A DNA stretch of 64,000 bases from Streptomyces albofaciens JCM 4342 (GTDB taxonomy: Bacteria > Actinomycetota > Actinomycetes > Streptomycetales > Streptomycetaceae). Location of the stretch: assembly GCF_008634025.1 (NCBI RefSeq), contig NZ_PDCM01000002.1, positions 2,505,001-2,569,000 of the forward strand, read 5' to 3'. Positions 43,933-53,789 of the stretch are shown here, one piece after another. The translations under genes and the position numbers were made by a program. The notes under the pieces are model-generated. The model was not told the origin of the DNA, searched no databases, and saw only the letters and a list, made by a program, of their open reading frames with translations. Position 1 is the first letter of the stretch. Each line of letters opens with the position of its first letter.

Positions 43933-44883
43933 TCAGCCCCCGGCCGAGGCGATCAGCTCGCGCGCTTCCTTCACGTCCACCGCCATCCGCTCCAGCAGCC
44001 CGTCGAGCGTCTCGAACTTCTCCTGGCCGCGGATGTACGCGGTGAAGTCGACCGCGACGTGCAGGCCGTACAGGTCCAGCCCGACGCGGTCGATGGCGTA
44101 CGCCTCGACGGTCCGGGCGGTGCCGTCGAACTGCGGGTTGGTGCCCACCGAGATGGCGGCGGGCATCTTCTCGCCGGCCGCGTGCAGATAGCCCGCGTAC
44201 ACGCCGTCCGCGGGGATCGCGGTGTGCGGCAGGGTCTCCACGTTCGCCGTCGGGTAGCCCAGCTCCCGGCCGCGCTGGGCGCCGCGTACCACCACGCCCT
44301 CGACGCGGTGCGGCCGTCCCAGGACCTCCGCCGCGCCCGCGACGTCGCCCTCGGCGACCAGCCGGCGGGTCAGGGTCGAGGAGAACGGCTCGCCGCCGCC
44401 CGCCGTGCCCCGCTCGAACAGGTCCACCACCTCGACCTCGTAGTCATAGGTGCCGCCCAGCTCGGCGAGGGTGTCCACGGTGCCCGCGGCCTTGTGCCCG
44501 AAGCGGAAGTTCGGCCCCTCGACGACCAGCTTCGCGTGCAGCTTGTCGACCAGGACCTTGACCACGAAGTCGGCCGGGGCCAGCTTCGAGAACTCCTTGG
44601 TGAACGGCAGGATCAGCACGGCGTCCACACCGAGGCCCGCCATCAGCTCCGCGCGCCGCTCGTGCGGGGCCAGCAGCGGCGGGTGGGTGCCCGGCCGCAC
44701 CACCTCGCTGGGGTGCGGGTCGAAGGTGACCACCACGGCCGGCACGCCCAGTTCCCGGGCGCGCGCCACCGTCTTGCCGATGATCAGCTGGTGCCCGCGG
44801 TGCACTCCGTCGTAGGAGCCGATGGTGACGACGCTGCGTCCCCAGCCCTCGGGGATGTCCTCCAAGCCACGCCAGCGCTGCAC
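43933..44883 (-). CDS. ribF: Bifunctional riboflavin kinase/FAD synthetase
   Basis: 316 residues. N-terminal adenylyltransferase domain (TIGSYDGVHRGHQ, TFDPHP) and C-terminal riboflavin kinase domain (RGRELGYPTANV, PADGVYAG, SVGTNPQF). Makes FMN and FAD from riboflavin. The GTG at 44883 has GGAG 8 bases upstream. Downstream of truB, probably with its own promoter, since a terminator-like hairpin lies between. Confidence 0.95.
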   Translation of the reverse strand: MQRWRGLEDIPEGWGRSVVTIGSYDGVHRGHQLIIGKTVARARELGVPAVVVTFDPHPSEVVRPGTHPPLLAPHERRAELMAGLGVDAVLILPFTKEFSKLAPADFVVKVLVDKLHAKLVVEGPNFRFGHKAAGTVDTLAELGGTYDYEVEVVDLFERGTAGGGEPFSSTLTRRLVAEGDVAGAAEVLGRPHRVEGVVVRGAQRGRELGYPTANVETLPHTAIPADGVYAGYLHAAGEKMPAAISVGTNPQFDGTARTVEAYAIDRVGLDLYGLHVAVDFTAYIRGQEKFETLDGLLERMAVDVKEARELIASAGG

Positions 44884-45212
44884 TGTGCCCGCTCCTCGCC
44901 AGAACTCTCGTCCGTCACTGCGCCGGAAGAACCCGGTCGGATCCGGGCACCCTCGGCCTTACGCAGGTCTAAGACTGCCATGCCGCGTGCACCGGTTCGC
45001 GGGAAGGGTCGCCTCGCTTCTGTGGAGTGCGGCACCCGGCGGCGCCCGGCCGGCCGCCGCGGCCCGCGTTTCACCCGTGCGCCGGAGCGCGGGGCCACCG
45101 CCCGCGCCCTGGCGGGTCCCCGCCCGGGGTGGTACGGCGACGGGCGGCGCCATGTGCACGGCACCGCCCGTCGTACTGCCCCGGGCCCGTAACGGCCCGT
45201 CCCGGGTCCCCC
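44884..45212. other. truB-ribF intergenic region
   Basis: 329 bases without a convincing gene. Holds the hairpin at 45138-45173 and presumably the ribF promoter, which I cannot place. Confidence 0.5.
45138..45173 (-). terminator. Candidate truB terminator
   Basis: 14-bp stem with one mismatch (CGACGGGCGGCGCC / GGCACCGCCCGTCG), 8-base loop, 39 bases after the truB stop. Confidence 0.65.
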
Positions 45213-46187
45213 TTACGGCGCGAAGACCGCCAGGCTCTTCGCCCGGCCGCCCTGGTTCTCCAGCAGCGCCAGGAACGTCCCGTCCGGCGCGAACGCCGCG
45301 GCGGGCCGGCCGGCCGCCCCGTCGAACCGCGGCATCGGGATGCGCACCCCGTTGGTCAGCAGCCGTGCCTGGTCCACCGTGACGTCCCAGCGCGGGAAGG
45401 CCGCGGCCGCCGCCTCGCCGATCGGCATGACCGGCAGCCCGCCGCCCGTCTCGTCGTCCACGGACTCCTGGAGCTGCTCCAGGGTGCGGGCCCGGTCGAG
45501 CTTGTACGGGCCGACCCGGGTGCGCCGCAGCGCGGTCAGGTGGCCGCCGACGCCGAGCGCCTCCCCCAGGTCGCGGGCGAGCGCCCGGATGTACGTACCG
45601 GAGGAGCACTCCACCGAGACCAGCAGGTCGGTGACGGGGGTGCCGTCCTCGGCCTCGGTCTCCTCGGCGGAGTAGACGACGAACGAGGAGACCGTCACCG
45701 GCCGGGCCGGTATCTCCACGTCCTCGCCCTTGCGGACCCGCGCGTAGGACCGCTTCCCGTCGATCTTGATGGCGCTGACCTTGGACGGGACCTGCATGAT
45801 CTCGCCGGTCAGCGTGGCCACGCCCGCGTCGATCGCCGCCCGGTCCAGACCGTGCGCGGCCGTGGACGCGGTGATCTCGCCCTCGGCGTCGTCGGTGACC
45901 GAGGTCTGGCCCAGGCGGACGGTGCCGACGTACTCCTTCTCGGTCAGCGCGAGGTGTCCGAGCAGCTTCGTGGCGCGCTCGATGCCCAGGACGAGCACGC
46001 CGGTCGCCATCGGGTCGAGCGTGCCGGCGTGCCCGACGCGGCGGGTGCGGGCCATGCCCCGCATCTTGGCCACCACGTCGTGCGAGGTGAAGCCGGCCGG
46101 CTTGTCGACGATGACCAGGCCGTCCGGCGCCCCCTGCTTGGCGCGGGTGCGCTCCACGCGCCGCGCGCCGGTGTTCTCCCGCTTCAT
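45213..46187 (-). CDS. truB: tRNA pseudouridine(55) synthase
   Basis: 324 residues. Isomerises U55 in the T arm of tRNA. The catalytic motif GHAGTLDPMATGVL, with its essential aspartate, is intact. SKVSAIKIDGKRSYARVR and the C-terminal PUA-type region follow. The ATG at 46187 overlaps the rbfA stop by one base (TAATG), so it is translationally coupled to rbfA. Confidence 0.96.
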   Translation of the reverse strand: MKRENTGARRVERTRAKQGAPDGLVIVDKPAGFTSHDVVAKMRGMARTRRVGHAGTLDPMATGVLVLGIERATKLLGHLALTEKEYVGTVRLGQTSVTDDAEGEITASTAAHGLDRAAIDAGVATLTGEIMQVPSKVSAIKIDGKRSYARVRKGEDVEIPARPVTVSSFVVYSAEETEAEDGTPVTDLLVSVECSSGTYIRALARDLGEALGVGGHLTALRRTRVGPYKLDRARTLEQLQESVDDETGGGLPVMPIGEAAAAAFPRWDVTVDQARLLTNGVRIPMPRFDGAAGRPAAAFAPDGTFLALLENQGGRAKSLAVFAP

Positions 46188-46633
46188 TACGCCGTGGTGT
46201 CCTCGTCCTCGTCGCCCGGCTTGCGGTACGGGTCCGCCTCGCCCGCGTACGTGGCGCCCGAGGACGCCTCGCGCACCTTGGCGTCCGAGGCCCGTGCCTT
46301 GTCGAGCAGGTCCTCGATCGTCTTGGCGTTCTCCGGCAGCGCGTCCGCGACGAACGTGAGGGTCGGCGTGAACTTCACGCCCGCCGCCCGGCCGACCTCG
46401 GAGCGCAGGATGCCCTTGGCGCTCTCCAGCCCGGCCGCCGCGCTGGCCCGGTCCTCGTCGTCGCCGTAGACCGTGTAGAAGACCGTCGCCTCCCGCAGGT
46501 CGCCGGTGACCCGGGTGTCCGTGATGGTCACGTGCGAGCCCAGCCGCGGGTCCTTGATGCCGCGCTGCAGCTTCTGGGCGACCACCTCCCGGATGAGGTC
46601 CGCCAGCTTCTTCGCCCGCGCATTGTCGGCCAC
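46187..46633 (-). CDS. rbfA: Ribosome-binding factor A
   Basis: 148 residues; KH-like 30S maturation factor. Recognisable ARAKKLADLIREVVAQKLQ start, KDPRLGSHVTITDTRVTGDL and FTPTLTFVAD. The GTG at 46633 is chosen because GGAG is 8 bases upstream; the open frame to 46699 lacks support. A longer acidic tail than in E. coli ends DEDEDTTA. Overlaps truB by one base. Confidence 0.93.
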   Translation of the reverse strand: MADNARAKKLADLIREVVAQKLQRGIKDPRLGSHVTITDTRVTGDLREATVFYTVYGDDEDRASAAAGLESAKGILRSEVGRAAGVKFTPTLTFVADALPENAKTIEDLLDKARASDAKVREASSGATYAGEADPYRKPGDEDEDTTA

Positions 46634-46688
46634 TGGTCCGTCTCCTTCTGTGTCTTTCACCATGGTGCTCGTGGCGCCGACGACCCGC

Positions 46689-46985
46689 TCAGTCGTCATC
46701 GTCGCCGTGGAGCCGCCGGCGTACCGACAGCAGCTCCACTTCGGGCCGTGCGGCGACCATGCGCTCGCAGCGGTCCAGTACGTCTGTGAGGTGCCCCGGG
46801 TCCCCGGACACCACCGCCAGCCCGATCCGGGCCCGGCGGTAGAGGTCCTGTTCCCCGACCTCCGCCACGCTGACCGCGTACTTGCGGTGCAGTTCGGCGA
46901 CGATCGGGCGGACGACGGAGCGCTTCTCCTTCAGCGACCGTACGTCGCCGAGGAGGAGGTCGAAGGACAGCGTCCCTACGTACAT
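46689..46985 (-). CDS. DUF503 family protein
   Basis: 98 residues; starts MYVGTLSFDLLLGDVRSLK, the DUF503/YlxP pattern (LKEKRSVVRPIVAELHRKY). A small protein found between infB and rbfA in Gram-positives and thought to help in ribosome assembly, but of no established biochemical role. The ribosome binding site is weak; the ATG at 46985 is chosen from the conserved N-terminus. Confidence 0.88.
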   Translation of the reverse strand: MYVGTLSFDLLLGDVRSLKEKRSVVRPIVAELHRKYAVSVAEVGEQDLYRRARIGLAVVSGDPGHLTDVLDRCERMVAARPEVELLSVRRRLHGDDDD

Positions 46986-47058
46986 GCGGTGCGGGTAAGG
47001 CCACCCGTGGGGCACTAGATGCCAGATGTACGAGCCATCCGAACCGTACACGCAACGG

Positions 47059-47149
47059 CCGGGGCCGATCGACGGAAATATCCGCCGACCGGCCCCGGAT
47101 CCGCCCGCCACCCGGCCCACCCGTGGGGCGGACCGGGTTACGCGGGCGG
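47059..47149 (-). terminator. Paired hairpins after infB
   Basis: Stem CCGGGGCCG/CGGCCCCGG (47059-47067, 47090-47098) and stem CCGCCCGC/GCGGGCGG (47101-47108, 47142-47149). Both lie between the infB stop and the DUF503 gene. Possible terminator or attenuator. Confidence 0.55.
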
Positions 47150-47161
47150 TACTGCCTGCGA

Positions 47162-50100
47162 TCAGCCGCGCGGCTTCTCGCGCATCTCGTACGTCGCGAT
47201 GACGTCGTCGACCTTGATGTCGTTGAAGTTGCCGAGGTTGATACCGCCCTCGAAGCCTTCGCGGATCTCGGTGACGTCGTCCTTGAAGCGGCGCAGACCC
47301 TCGATGTTGAGGTTCTCCGCGATGACCTTGCCGTCGCGGACCAGGCGGGCCTTGGTGTTCCGCTTGACCTCGCCGGAGCGGATGATGACACCCGCGATGT
47401 TGCCCAGCTTGGACGACTTGAAGACCTCGCGGATCTCCGCCGTACCGAGCTCGACCTCTTCGTACTCCGGCTTGAGCATGCCCTTGAGGGCCGCCTCGAT
47501 CTCCTCGATCGCCTGGTAGATGACCGAGTAGTAGCGCACGTCCACGCCCTCGCGCTCGGCCATCTGCGTCGCGCGGCCTTCGGCGCGGACGTTGAAGCCG
47601 ATCACGATCGCGTCGGAGCCGGACGCCAGGTTGATGTCGGACTCCGTGACCGCACCGACGCCGCGGTGCAGGACCCGGATGTCGACCTCCTCGCCGACGT
47701 CGAGCTGGAGCAGCGAGGACTCCAGGGCCTCGACCGAACCGGACGCGTCGCCCTTGATGATGAGGTTGAGCTGCTGGACCTCGCCGGCCTTGAGCACCTT
47801 GTCCAGGTCCTCCAGCGACACCCGGCGGGTGCGCTTGGCGAACGCGGCGTTGCGCTCACGGGCGGCGCGCTTCTCGGCGATCTGGCGGGCCGTGCGGTCC
47901 TCGTCGACGACCAGGAAGTTGTCGCCGGCGCCCGGGACGTTGGTCAGACCCAGGACCAGGACGGGGGTCGACGGACCCGCTTCCTCGACGTTGTTGCCCT
48001 TGTCGTCGAGCATCGCCCGGACGCGGCCGTACGCGTCGCCGGCCACCATCGTGTCACCGACGCGCAGCGTGCCGCGCTGGACCAGGACGGTCGCCACGGC
48101 GCCGCGGCCGCGGTCGAGGTGGGCCTCGATCGCGATGCCCTGGGCGTCCTGCTCCGGGTTGGCGCGCAGGTCGAGCGCCGCGTCCGCGGTCAGGACCACG
48201 GCCTCCAGCAGCTGGTCGATGTTCTGGCCCTGGCGGGCGGAGATGTCGACGAACATCGTGTCGCCGCCGTACTCCTCGGCCACCAGGCCGTACTCGGTCA
48301 GCTGGCCGCGCACCTTGGTCGGGTCCGCGCCCTCGACGTCGATCTTGTTGACCGCGACCACGATCGGCACGTCGGCCGCCTTGGCGTGGTTCAGGGCCTC
48401 GATCGTCTGCGGCATCACACCGTCGTTGGCCGCCACCACGAGGATCGCGATGTCGGTCGACTTGGCACCGCGGGCACGCATGGCGGTGAACGCCTCGTGA
48501 CCCGGGGTGTCGATGAAGGTGATGCGCCGCTCTTCGTCGTTGACCTCGGTCGCGACCTGGTAGGCACCGATGTGCTGGGTGATGCCGCCGGCCTCGCCCG
48601 CGATGACGTTCGTCTTGCGGATCGCGTCGAGCAGCCGGGTCTTGCCGTGGTCGACGTGACCCATGACGGTCACCACCGGCGGACGGGAGACGAGCATCTC
48701 CTCGCCGCCCTCGTTCTCGCCGAACTCGATGTCGAAGGACTCCAGCAGCTCGCGGTCCTCCTCCTCCGGGCTGACGATCTCGACGACGTAGTTCATCTCC
48801 TCGCCGAGGAGCGTGAGCGTCTCGTCGGAGACGGACTGCGTCGCGGTGACCATCTCACCCAGGTTCAGCATGACCTGGACGAGCGACGCCGGGTTGGCGT
48901 TGATCTTCTCGGCGAAGTCGGTCAGCGAGGCACCGCGCGACAGGCGGACCGTCGCACCGTTGCCGCGGGGCAGCATGACGCCGCCCACCGACGGGGCCTG
49001 CATGGCCTCGTACTCCTGACGGCGCTGCCGCTTCGACTTGCGGCCGCGGCGCGCGGGACCGCCGGGACGGCCGAAGGCACCCTGCGTGCCGCCACGGCCA
49101 CCGGGACCACCCGGACGGCCGCCGAAGCCGGGACGACCGCCGAAGCCGCCGCCACCGCCACCGGGACCGCCGCCACCGGGACGGCCGCCGAAGCCGCCGC
49201 CACCGCCCGGTCGGCCACCGCCGCCGGGACGGCCGGCGAAGCCGCCGCCACCCGGGCGACCGCCGCCGCCGGGACGGCCGGCACCGCCGGGACGACCGCC
49301 GCCGGGGCCCGGACGCGGGCCGGCGGCCGGGCTCTTCGGCATCATGCCCGGGTTGGGCCGGTTACCGCCGCCGGGACGCGGGCCGCCCTGGCCGGCGCCC
49401 TGCGGACGGGGCATGCCGCCCGGGGTCGGACGGGCGCCGCCGGGAGCCTGCGGACGGGGACCGCCCTGGCCACCCTGGCCGCCCTGCGGACGGGGGCCGC
49501 CGGGGGCACCCTGGCCGCCGGGGCGCGGCGCGCCGCCGGGACGGGGGGCCTGCGGGCGGGCCATGCCGGTCGAGCCGCCGGAGGTGAAGGGGTTGTTGCC
49601 CGGACGCGGGCCGGACGGACGGTTGCCGCCGGGACGCGGGCCGGGACGCTCGGCGCCGGGGCGCGGCGCGTTGCCACGGCCCTGGCCGCCCTGGCCGCCC
49701 TGCGGACGGGCCGGACGCGGGCCGGGGGTGCCGGGCTTCGGGGCCGGCGCCGACGGCGGGGCCTGGAACTCGGGCTGCGCGGGCGCGGCCGGCGCAGGCT
49801 TGGGCGCCGGGGCCTTGGGGCCCGGCGTGGGACGCGGACCCGGGGTCGGGGCCGGCTTCGAGGACTCGGCGGGAGCCGCCGGGGCCTGGGACTTGGGCGC
49901 CTCGGGGGCGGCCGGCGCCGGGGCCGCGGGGCCCGGCTTGGGGGCGCCACCCGGCTTCGGGGCGGCGGGACGTGCGGCCTGCGCCGGGGACGGCGCGGGC
50001 TTTGCGGGCGCGCTCTTGCGCGGCGCCGCGGGCTTGCCGGCGGCACGGCCGTTGCCGTTGCCCGCCTGGAAAGCGTCGGTCAGCTTACGAACAACCGGCG

Positions 50101-50218
50101 CCTCGATCGTCGAGGACGCCGAACGGACGAATTCACCAAGTTCTTGGAGCTTGGCCATGACGACCTTGCTCTCCACTCCGAACTCCTTGGCGAGTTCGTA
50201 TACCCGGACCTTAGCCAC
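47162..50218 (-). CDS. infB: Translation initiation factor IF-2
   Basis: 1018 residues; GTPase that places initiator tRNA on the 30S subunit. A short N-terminal helical domain ([15 protein letters not shown]) is followed by a very long Pro/Ala/Gly/Arg-rich linker (about 55-390). The IF2-N domain and the G domain come next: GHVDHGKT (G1), DTPGHEAF (G3) and NKIDVEG (G4). Domains II-IV complete the protein. The GTG at 50218 has AAGGAG 4 bases upstream. The Gly-rich linker (GGRPGGGG repeats) is longer than in most bacteria. Confidence 0.97.
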   Translation of the reverse strand: MAKVRVYELAKEFGVESKVVMAKLQELGEFVRSASSTIEAPVVRKLTDAFQAGNGNGRAAGKPAAPRKSAPAKPAPSPAQAARPAAPKPGGAPKPGPAAPAPAAPEAPKSQAPAAPAESSKPAPTPGPRPTPGPKAPAPKPAPAAPAQPEFQAPPSAPAPKPGTPGPRPARPQGGQGGQGRGNAPRPGAERPGPRPGGNRPSGPRPGNNPFTSGGSTGMARPQAPRPGGAPRPGGQGAPGGPRPQGGQGGQGGPRPQAPGGARPTPGGMPRPQGAGQGGPRPGGGNRPNPGMMPKSPAAGPRPGPGGGRPGGAGRPGGGGRPGGGGFAGRPGGGGRPGGGGGFGGRPGGGGPGGGGGGFGGRPGFGGRPGGPGGRGGTQGAFGRPGGPARRGRKSKRQRRQEYEAMQAPSVGGVMLPRGNGATVRLSRGASLTDFAEKINANPASLVQVMLNLGEMVTATQSVSDETLTLLGEEMNYVVEIVSPEEEDRELLESFDIEFGENEGGEEMLVSRPPVVTVMGHVDHGKTRLLDAIRKTNVIAGEAGGITQHIGAYQVATEVNDEERRITFIDTPGHEAFTAMRARGAKSTDIAILVVAANDGVMPQTIEALNHAKAADVPIVVAVNKIDVEGADPTKVRGQLTEYGLVAEEYGGDTMFVDISARQGQNIDQLLEAVVLTADAALDLRANPEQDAQGIAIEAHLDRGRGAVATVLVQRGTLRVGDTMVAGDAYGRVRAMLDDKGNNVEEAGPSTPVLVLGLTNVPGAGDNFLVVDEDRTARQIAEKRAARERNAAFAKRTRRVSLEDLDKVLKAGEVQQLNLIIKGDASGSVEALESSLLQLDVGEEVDIRVLHRGVGAVTESDINLASGSDAIVIGFNVRAEGRATQMAEREGVDVRYYSVIYQAIEEIEAALKGMLKPEYEEVELGTAEIREVFKSSKLGNIAGVIIRSGEVKRNTKARLVRDGKVIAENLNIEGLRRFKDDVTEIREGFEGGINLGNFNDIKVDDVIATYEMREKPRG

Positions 50219-50366
50219 TTCGCTCCTTCTAGGTCCGGGTGTCCACCGGACCGTCGCTACTTCATGGGCGTACTCATCGCGTACTCATCGAGTGCTCATC
50301 GCAATCTCGACCTACTTCCGACTCGCGAGGTACCTGACCGCACGGTTTTCCGTGCGCTGTGCTTTC

Positions 50367-50678
50367 TTACGGTGTTGCCTGATCAACCGGTGCGGCTTGA
50401 TCAACATGCGCCCGTTCGACGAAGCGGCGCAAGGCCGTCGCATCGAACGGTCCCCGGCCCCGGAAGGCCCGGGGGAAGACCCGGCGGCGGACCGCCAGGT
50501 CGAGACAGACCCGTGTCGGGTGCACATAAGCACCCCGGCCGGGCAGCGTACCGCGAGGATCGGGGACGCACTCGCCCTCGATCGCCACGATGCGCAGCAG
50601 ATCGCCCTTGGCCGCTCGCTCCCGGCACCCCACACAGGTGCGCTCAGGGCATGCGCGGGCATGCGTCCGGCCAGACAC
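50367..50678 (-). CDS. ylxR: YlxR (RnpM) family RNA-binding protein
   Basis: 103 residues. The DUF448 motifs are present: CVGCRERAAKGDLLRIV and LPGRGAYVHPTRVCLD. Located between nusA and infB as in most Gram-positives. The B. subtilis homologue modulates RNase P. The GTG start at 50678 is uncertain: the nearest GGGGAGG is 12 bases upstream. Confidence 0.88.
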   Translation of the reverse strand: MSGRTHARACPERTCVGCRERAAKGDLLRIVAIEGECVPDPRGTLPGRGAYVHPTRVCLDLAVRRRVFPRAFRGRGPFDATALRRFVERAHVDQAAPVDQATP

Positions 50679-50846
50679 TGCTTAAGTCTACCTCCCCGTG
50701 ACGGACTCACCCCTACGGGGTAATGCCCGAACGGTCGCTCAAAATTCCGGTGGGCCGCCACCGATTTTCGGCTGCGGCCGCACCCTGACGTGCTCCGGAC
50801 CGCCGGCGGGCGCGGGTGGTGCCCCGCGCCCGCCGGCAGTTCGGGA

Positions 50847-51839
50847 TCAGCCCTGGTCGCCACCCTGGTCGGTGTCCGGGCGGATGTCGATCCGCCAGCC
50901 GGTGAGCCGCGCGGCGAGGCGGGCGTTCTGCCCTTCCTTGCCGATGGCCAGCGACAGCTGGTAATCGGGGACGGTCACCCGGGCGGAGCGCGCCGCCAGG
51001 TCGACCACCTCGACCTTGCTGACCCGGGCGGGCGACAGGGCGTGCGCCACCAGCTCGGCCGGGTCGTCCGACCAGTCGACGATGTCGATCTTCTCGCCGT
51101 GCAGCTCGGCCATGACCGCGCGCACCCGGCCGCCCATCGGGCCGATGCAGGCGCCCTTGGCGTTCAGCCCGGAGCGGGTGGACCGTACGGCGATCTTGGT
51201 GCGGTGACCCGCCTCACGGGCGATGGCCGCGATCTCCACCGAACCGTCGGCGATCTCCGGCACCTCCATGGCGAAGAGCTTCTTCACCAGATTGGGGTGG
51301 GTGCGCGAGAGCGTCACGGACGGGCCGCGCACGCCCTTGACGACCCGGACCACGTACGAGCGCAGCCGCGTGCCGTGCGCGTACTCCTCGCCGGGGACCT
51401 GCTCCTGCACCGGCAGGATGGCCTCCAGCTTGCCGATGTCGACCAGGACGTTCTTGGGGTCCCGGCCCTGCTGGACGACGCCCATGACGACGTCGCCCTC
51501 CCGTCCGGCGTACTCGCCGAAGGTGATCTCCTCCTCGGCGTCCCGCAGCCGCTGCAGGATGACCTGCTTGGCGGTGGTCGCCGCGATCCGGCCGAAACCC
51601 GACGGGGTGTCGTCGAACTCGCGGGGCTCGGCGCCCTCTTCGAGGTCGGCCGGGTCCTCCTTGGCCCACACCGTCACATGGCCGGTGTCGCGGTTCAGCT
51701 CCACCCGTGCGTGGCGGCGGCTTCCCTCGGTGCGGTGGTACGCGATGAGGAGGGCCGACTCGATCGCGGCGACCAGCAGGTCGAACGAGATCTCCTTCTC
51801 CCGTACCAGACCCCGCAGGGCACTCATGTCGATGTCCAC
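50847..51839 (-). CDS. nusA: Transcription elongation/termination factor NusA
   Basis: 330 residues. N-terminal RNA-polymerase-binding domain, S1 domain ([20 protein letters not shown]), two KH domains ([18 protein letters not shown] and [20 protein letters not shown]). Short actinobacterial type without the C-terminal acidic repeats. The GTG at 51839 follows AGGAGG by 7 bases. Three bases after the rimP stop, so co-translated. Confidence 0.97.
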   Translation of the reverse strand: MDIDMSALRGLVREKEISFDLLVAAIESALLIAYHRTEGSRRHARVELNRDTGHVTVWAKEDPADLEEGAEPREFDDTPSGFGRIAATTAKQVILQRLRDAEEEITFGEYAGREGDVVMGVVQQGRDPKNVLVDIGKLEAILPVQEQVPGEEYAHGTRLRSYVVRVVKGVRGPSVTLSRTHPNLVKKLFAMEVPEIADGSVEIAAIAREAGHRTKIAVRSTRSGLNAKGACIGPMGGRVRAVMAELHGEKIDIVDWSDDPAELVAHALSPARVSKVEVVDLAARSARVTVPDYQLSLAIGKEGQNARLAARLTGWRIDIRPDTDQGGDQG

Positions 51840-51841
51840 GG

Positions 51842-52375
51842 CTACGCCTCCTCCTGGCTCTCGTCGTGCTGCTCGGCGCGGTCGTCGCGCCCCTTGTCCT
51901 GCTTGCGGTTGAACTCGATCTCCACGCGCGCCTTGGCGATCTCGGCGAAGGCGACCCGGCGGGCGGTGGGCTTGCGGCCCTTGACGCCCGGGACCTCCAG
52001 GTCCAGGCCCTCGTCGTCCACGGCGATGATGCGTGCCACCAGCTCGCCGCCCTCGTGGAGTTGAGCCTTGACGAGGCGGCCGACGGCGCGGCGGTAGTGC
52101 CGCGGCTCGGTCAGCGGGCGGTCGGCTCCGGGGGAGGTGACCTCCAGCGTGTACGGGGCGCCGCCCATGGCGTCGGTGTCGTCCAGGACCTGCGACGCCT
52201 CGCGGCTGAGCTCGGCGCACTCGTCGAGCTGCACGCCGTCGTCGGAGTCGACCACGATCCTCAGCACACGCCGCTTTCCGGCCGGGGTCACCTCGATCTC
52301 TTCCAGATCCAGGTCTCGCGCGGCGACCAGCGGTTCAAGCAGTCCGCGCAGCCTCTCGCTCTGGGTGGTGCTCAT
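51842..52375 (-). CDS. rimP: Ribosome maturation factor RimP
   Basis: 177 residues. 30S assembly factor with the conserved [24 protein letters not shown] motif (broken by no gap, about 78-101) and [12 protein letters not shown]. Acidic C-terminal tail. The ATG at 52375 has GGAG 8 bases upstream. First gene of the rimP-nusA-ylxR-infB run. Confidence 0.94.
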   Translation of the reverse strand: MSTTQSERLRGLLEPLVAARDLDLEEIEVTPAGKRRVLRIVVDSDDGVQLDECAELSREASQVLDDTDAMGGAPYTLEVTSPGADRPLTEPRHYRRAVGRLVKAQLHEGGELVARIIAVDDEGLDLEVPGVKGRKPTARRVAFAEIAKARVEIEFNRKQDKGRDDRAEQHDESQEEA

Positions 52376-52538
52376 CCGGGTGACTCCTCGGCCGCGTGTG
52401 CTGTTGTGGGAAGGTCGCGTGTCGGGTCAAAGCCTAGCTGTTCCGGCGGGGTACTGACGATTCGGTGGCGGAGCACGGATACCCTCGCCTGCGGTGATCA
52501 CTACGGCCGCGCCCACCGAAGACCCCGGGAAGTCACAC

Positions 52539-53093
52539 GTGCACAACGTCGCGCTCACGCGCAGGAGGACCTTGCTGGCCGGCTCCGTGCTCGGCGGCGC
52601 CGCACTGCTGCTCACCGGCTGCTCGGAGGATTCCGGGCCCGGCGGGGGCGGGCAGGACGCGGACGCGGCGGCCGCCGCCCGGCTGCGCGGGCAGGCCGCG
52701 CGGGACAGCGCCGCGCTGCTCGCGCACTACGACGCGACGCTCGCCGCACACCCCGGGCTGGGCGAGCGGCTGCGGCCGCTGCGCGCCGAAGTGGCCCGCC
52801 ACGCCGCGGCGTTCGGCGGGGCTGCCCCCGCGCCGTCCGCGTCGGCCACCGCGTCCACGGCGCCCCGTACGGGCGCGTCCGGCACGCCGTCCGCCCCGGC
52901 CTCGGCCTCCGCGCCCGCCGTGCCGCCGGACGGGAAGCAGGCGCGCGCGGACCTCGCCGCGGCGGAGCGGCGTACCGCCGACGCCCGGGCCGCGGCCCTG
53001 GTGAGCGCGCCGCCGGAGCTGGCCAGGCTGCTGGCGTCGGTGGCGGCGGCGGGCGCGGCGCACGCGTACCTGCTCACGGAGGACGGCGCGTGA
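52539..53093 (+). CDS. Lipoprotein of unknown function
   Basis: 184 residues. Signal peptide with twin-arginine-like start (TRRRTLLAGS), hydrophobic core GSVLGGAALLL and lipobox LLTGC. A helical, Ala-rich soluble domain with a Pro/Ser/Thr linker in the middle follows. The GTG at 52539 is preferred because GGGAAG is 6 bases upstream; an earlier in-frame GTG at 52494 has no ribosome binding site. Precedes the DUF4439 gene, with which it may be co-transcribed. Confidence 0.7.
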   Translation: MHNVALTRRRTLLAGSVLGGAALLLTGCSEDSGPGGGGQDADAAAAARLRGQAARDSAALLAHYDATLAAHPGLGERLRPLRAEVARHAAAFGGAAPAPSASATASTAPRTGASGTPSAPASASAPAVPPDGKQARADLAAAERRTADARAAALVSAPPELARLLASVAAAGAAHAYLLTEDGA

Positions 53094-53169
53094 GGCGCGC
53101 CACGGCGGCGGTGGCACTCATCACGGGCGACAGGCCGGGCCCGGGCCCGGCCGCGGAAGGGGTACGGCG

Positions 53170-53679
53170 ATGCTGACATCCAGGGCGGCGGGCGCGGCGG
53201 CGACGGCCGACGGCGCGCGCGGTGCCGAGCTGAAGGCGCTCCAGGCGGCGCTGGCGGCCGAGCACGCCGCCGTCTACGGCTACGGCGTGGTCGGCGGCCG
53301 GATCGGCGCCGACCGGCGCGAGGAAGCGCGGGAGGGGTACGACGCGCACCGCGCGCGCCGGGACGCGCTCCGGCGCGGCGTACGTGACCTGGGCGGCACG
53401 CCGCAGGCCGCCGCGGCCGCGTACGAGCTGCCCTTCCCGGTGCCGGACGCGGCGGCCGCCGTGCGGCTGGCGGCGGAGTTGGAGGACCGGGTGGCGGCCG
53501 TGTACGCCGATCTCGTACGGGCCGGCGGCGCGTCGCGGCGCCGCGACGCGGCCGGGGCGCTGCGGGAGGCCGCGGTGCGGGCGGTGCGCTGGCGCGGCAG
53601 CGGCGTAGCCTTCCCTGGGCTCGCCGAGCGGGCCCAGGGCACCGGCGCCCCGTCCGGCGCCGCCGCGGCCGGGCACTGA
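53170..53679 (+). CDS. Ferritin-like DUF4439 protein
   Basis: 169 residues, four-helix ferritin-like fold: LKALQAALAAEHAAVYGYGV (first helix with Glu/His), REGYDAHRARRDAL, and AAVRLAAELEDRVAAVYADL. The metal ligands of true ferritins are only partly evident. The ATG at 53170 has GAAGGGG upstream. Paired with the lipoprotein, as in other actinomycetes. Confidence 0.8.
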   Translation: MLTSRAAGAAATADGARGAELKALQAALAAEHAAVYGYGVVGGRIGADRREEAREGYDAHRARRDALRRGVRDLGGTPQAAAAAYELPFPVPDAAAAVRLAAELEDRVAAVYADLVRAGGASRRRDAAGALREAAVRAVRWRGSGVAFPGLAERAQGTGAPSGAAAAGH

Positions 53680-53789
53680 CGCACCGCCCGCGCCCGGGAC
53701 CCGCCGTCGGATTCCCGCCGTTCGGGCGAACGGACGGCAGACCCCGGGCCCACCGCGTCCAGCACTCCACCGAAAGGGACAGCACAGGC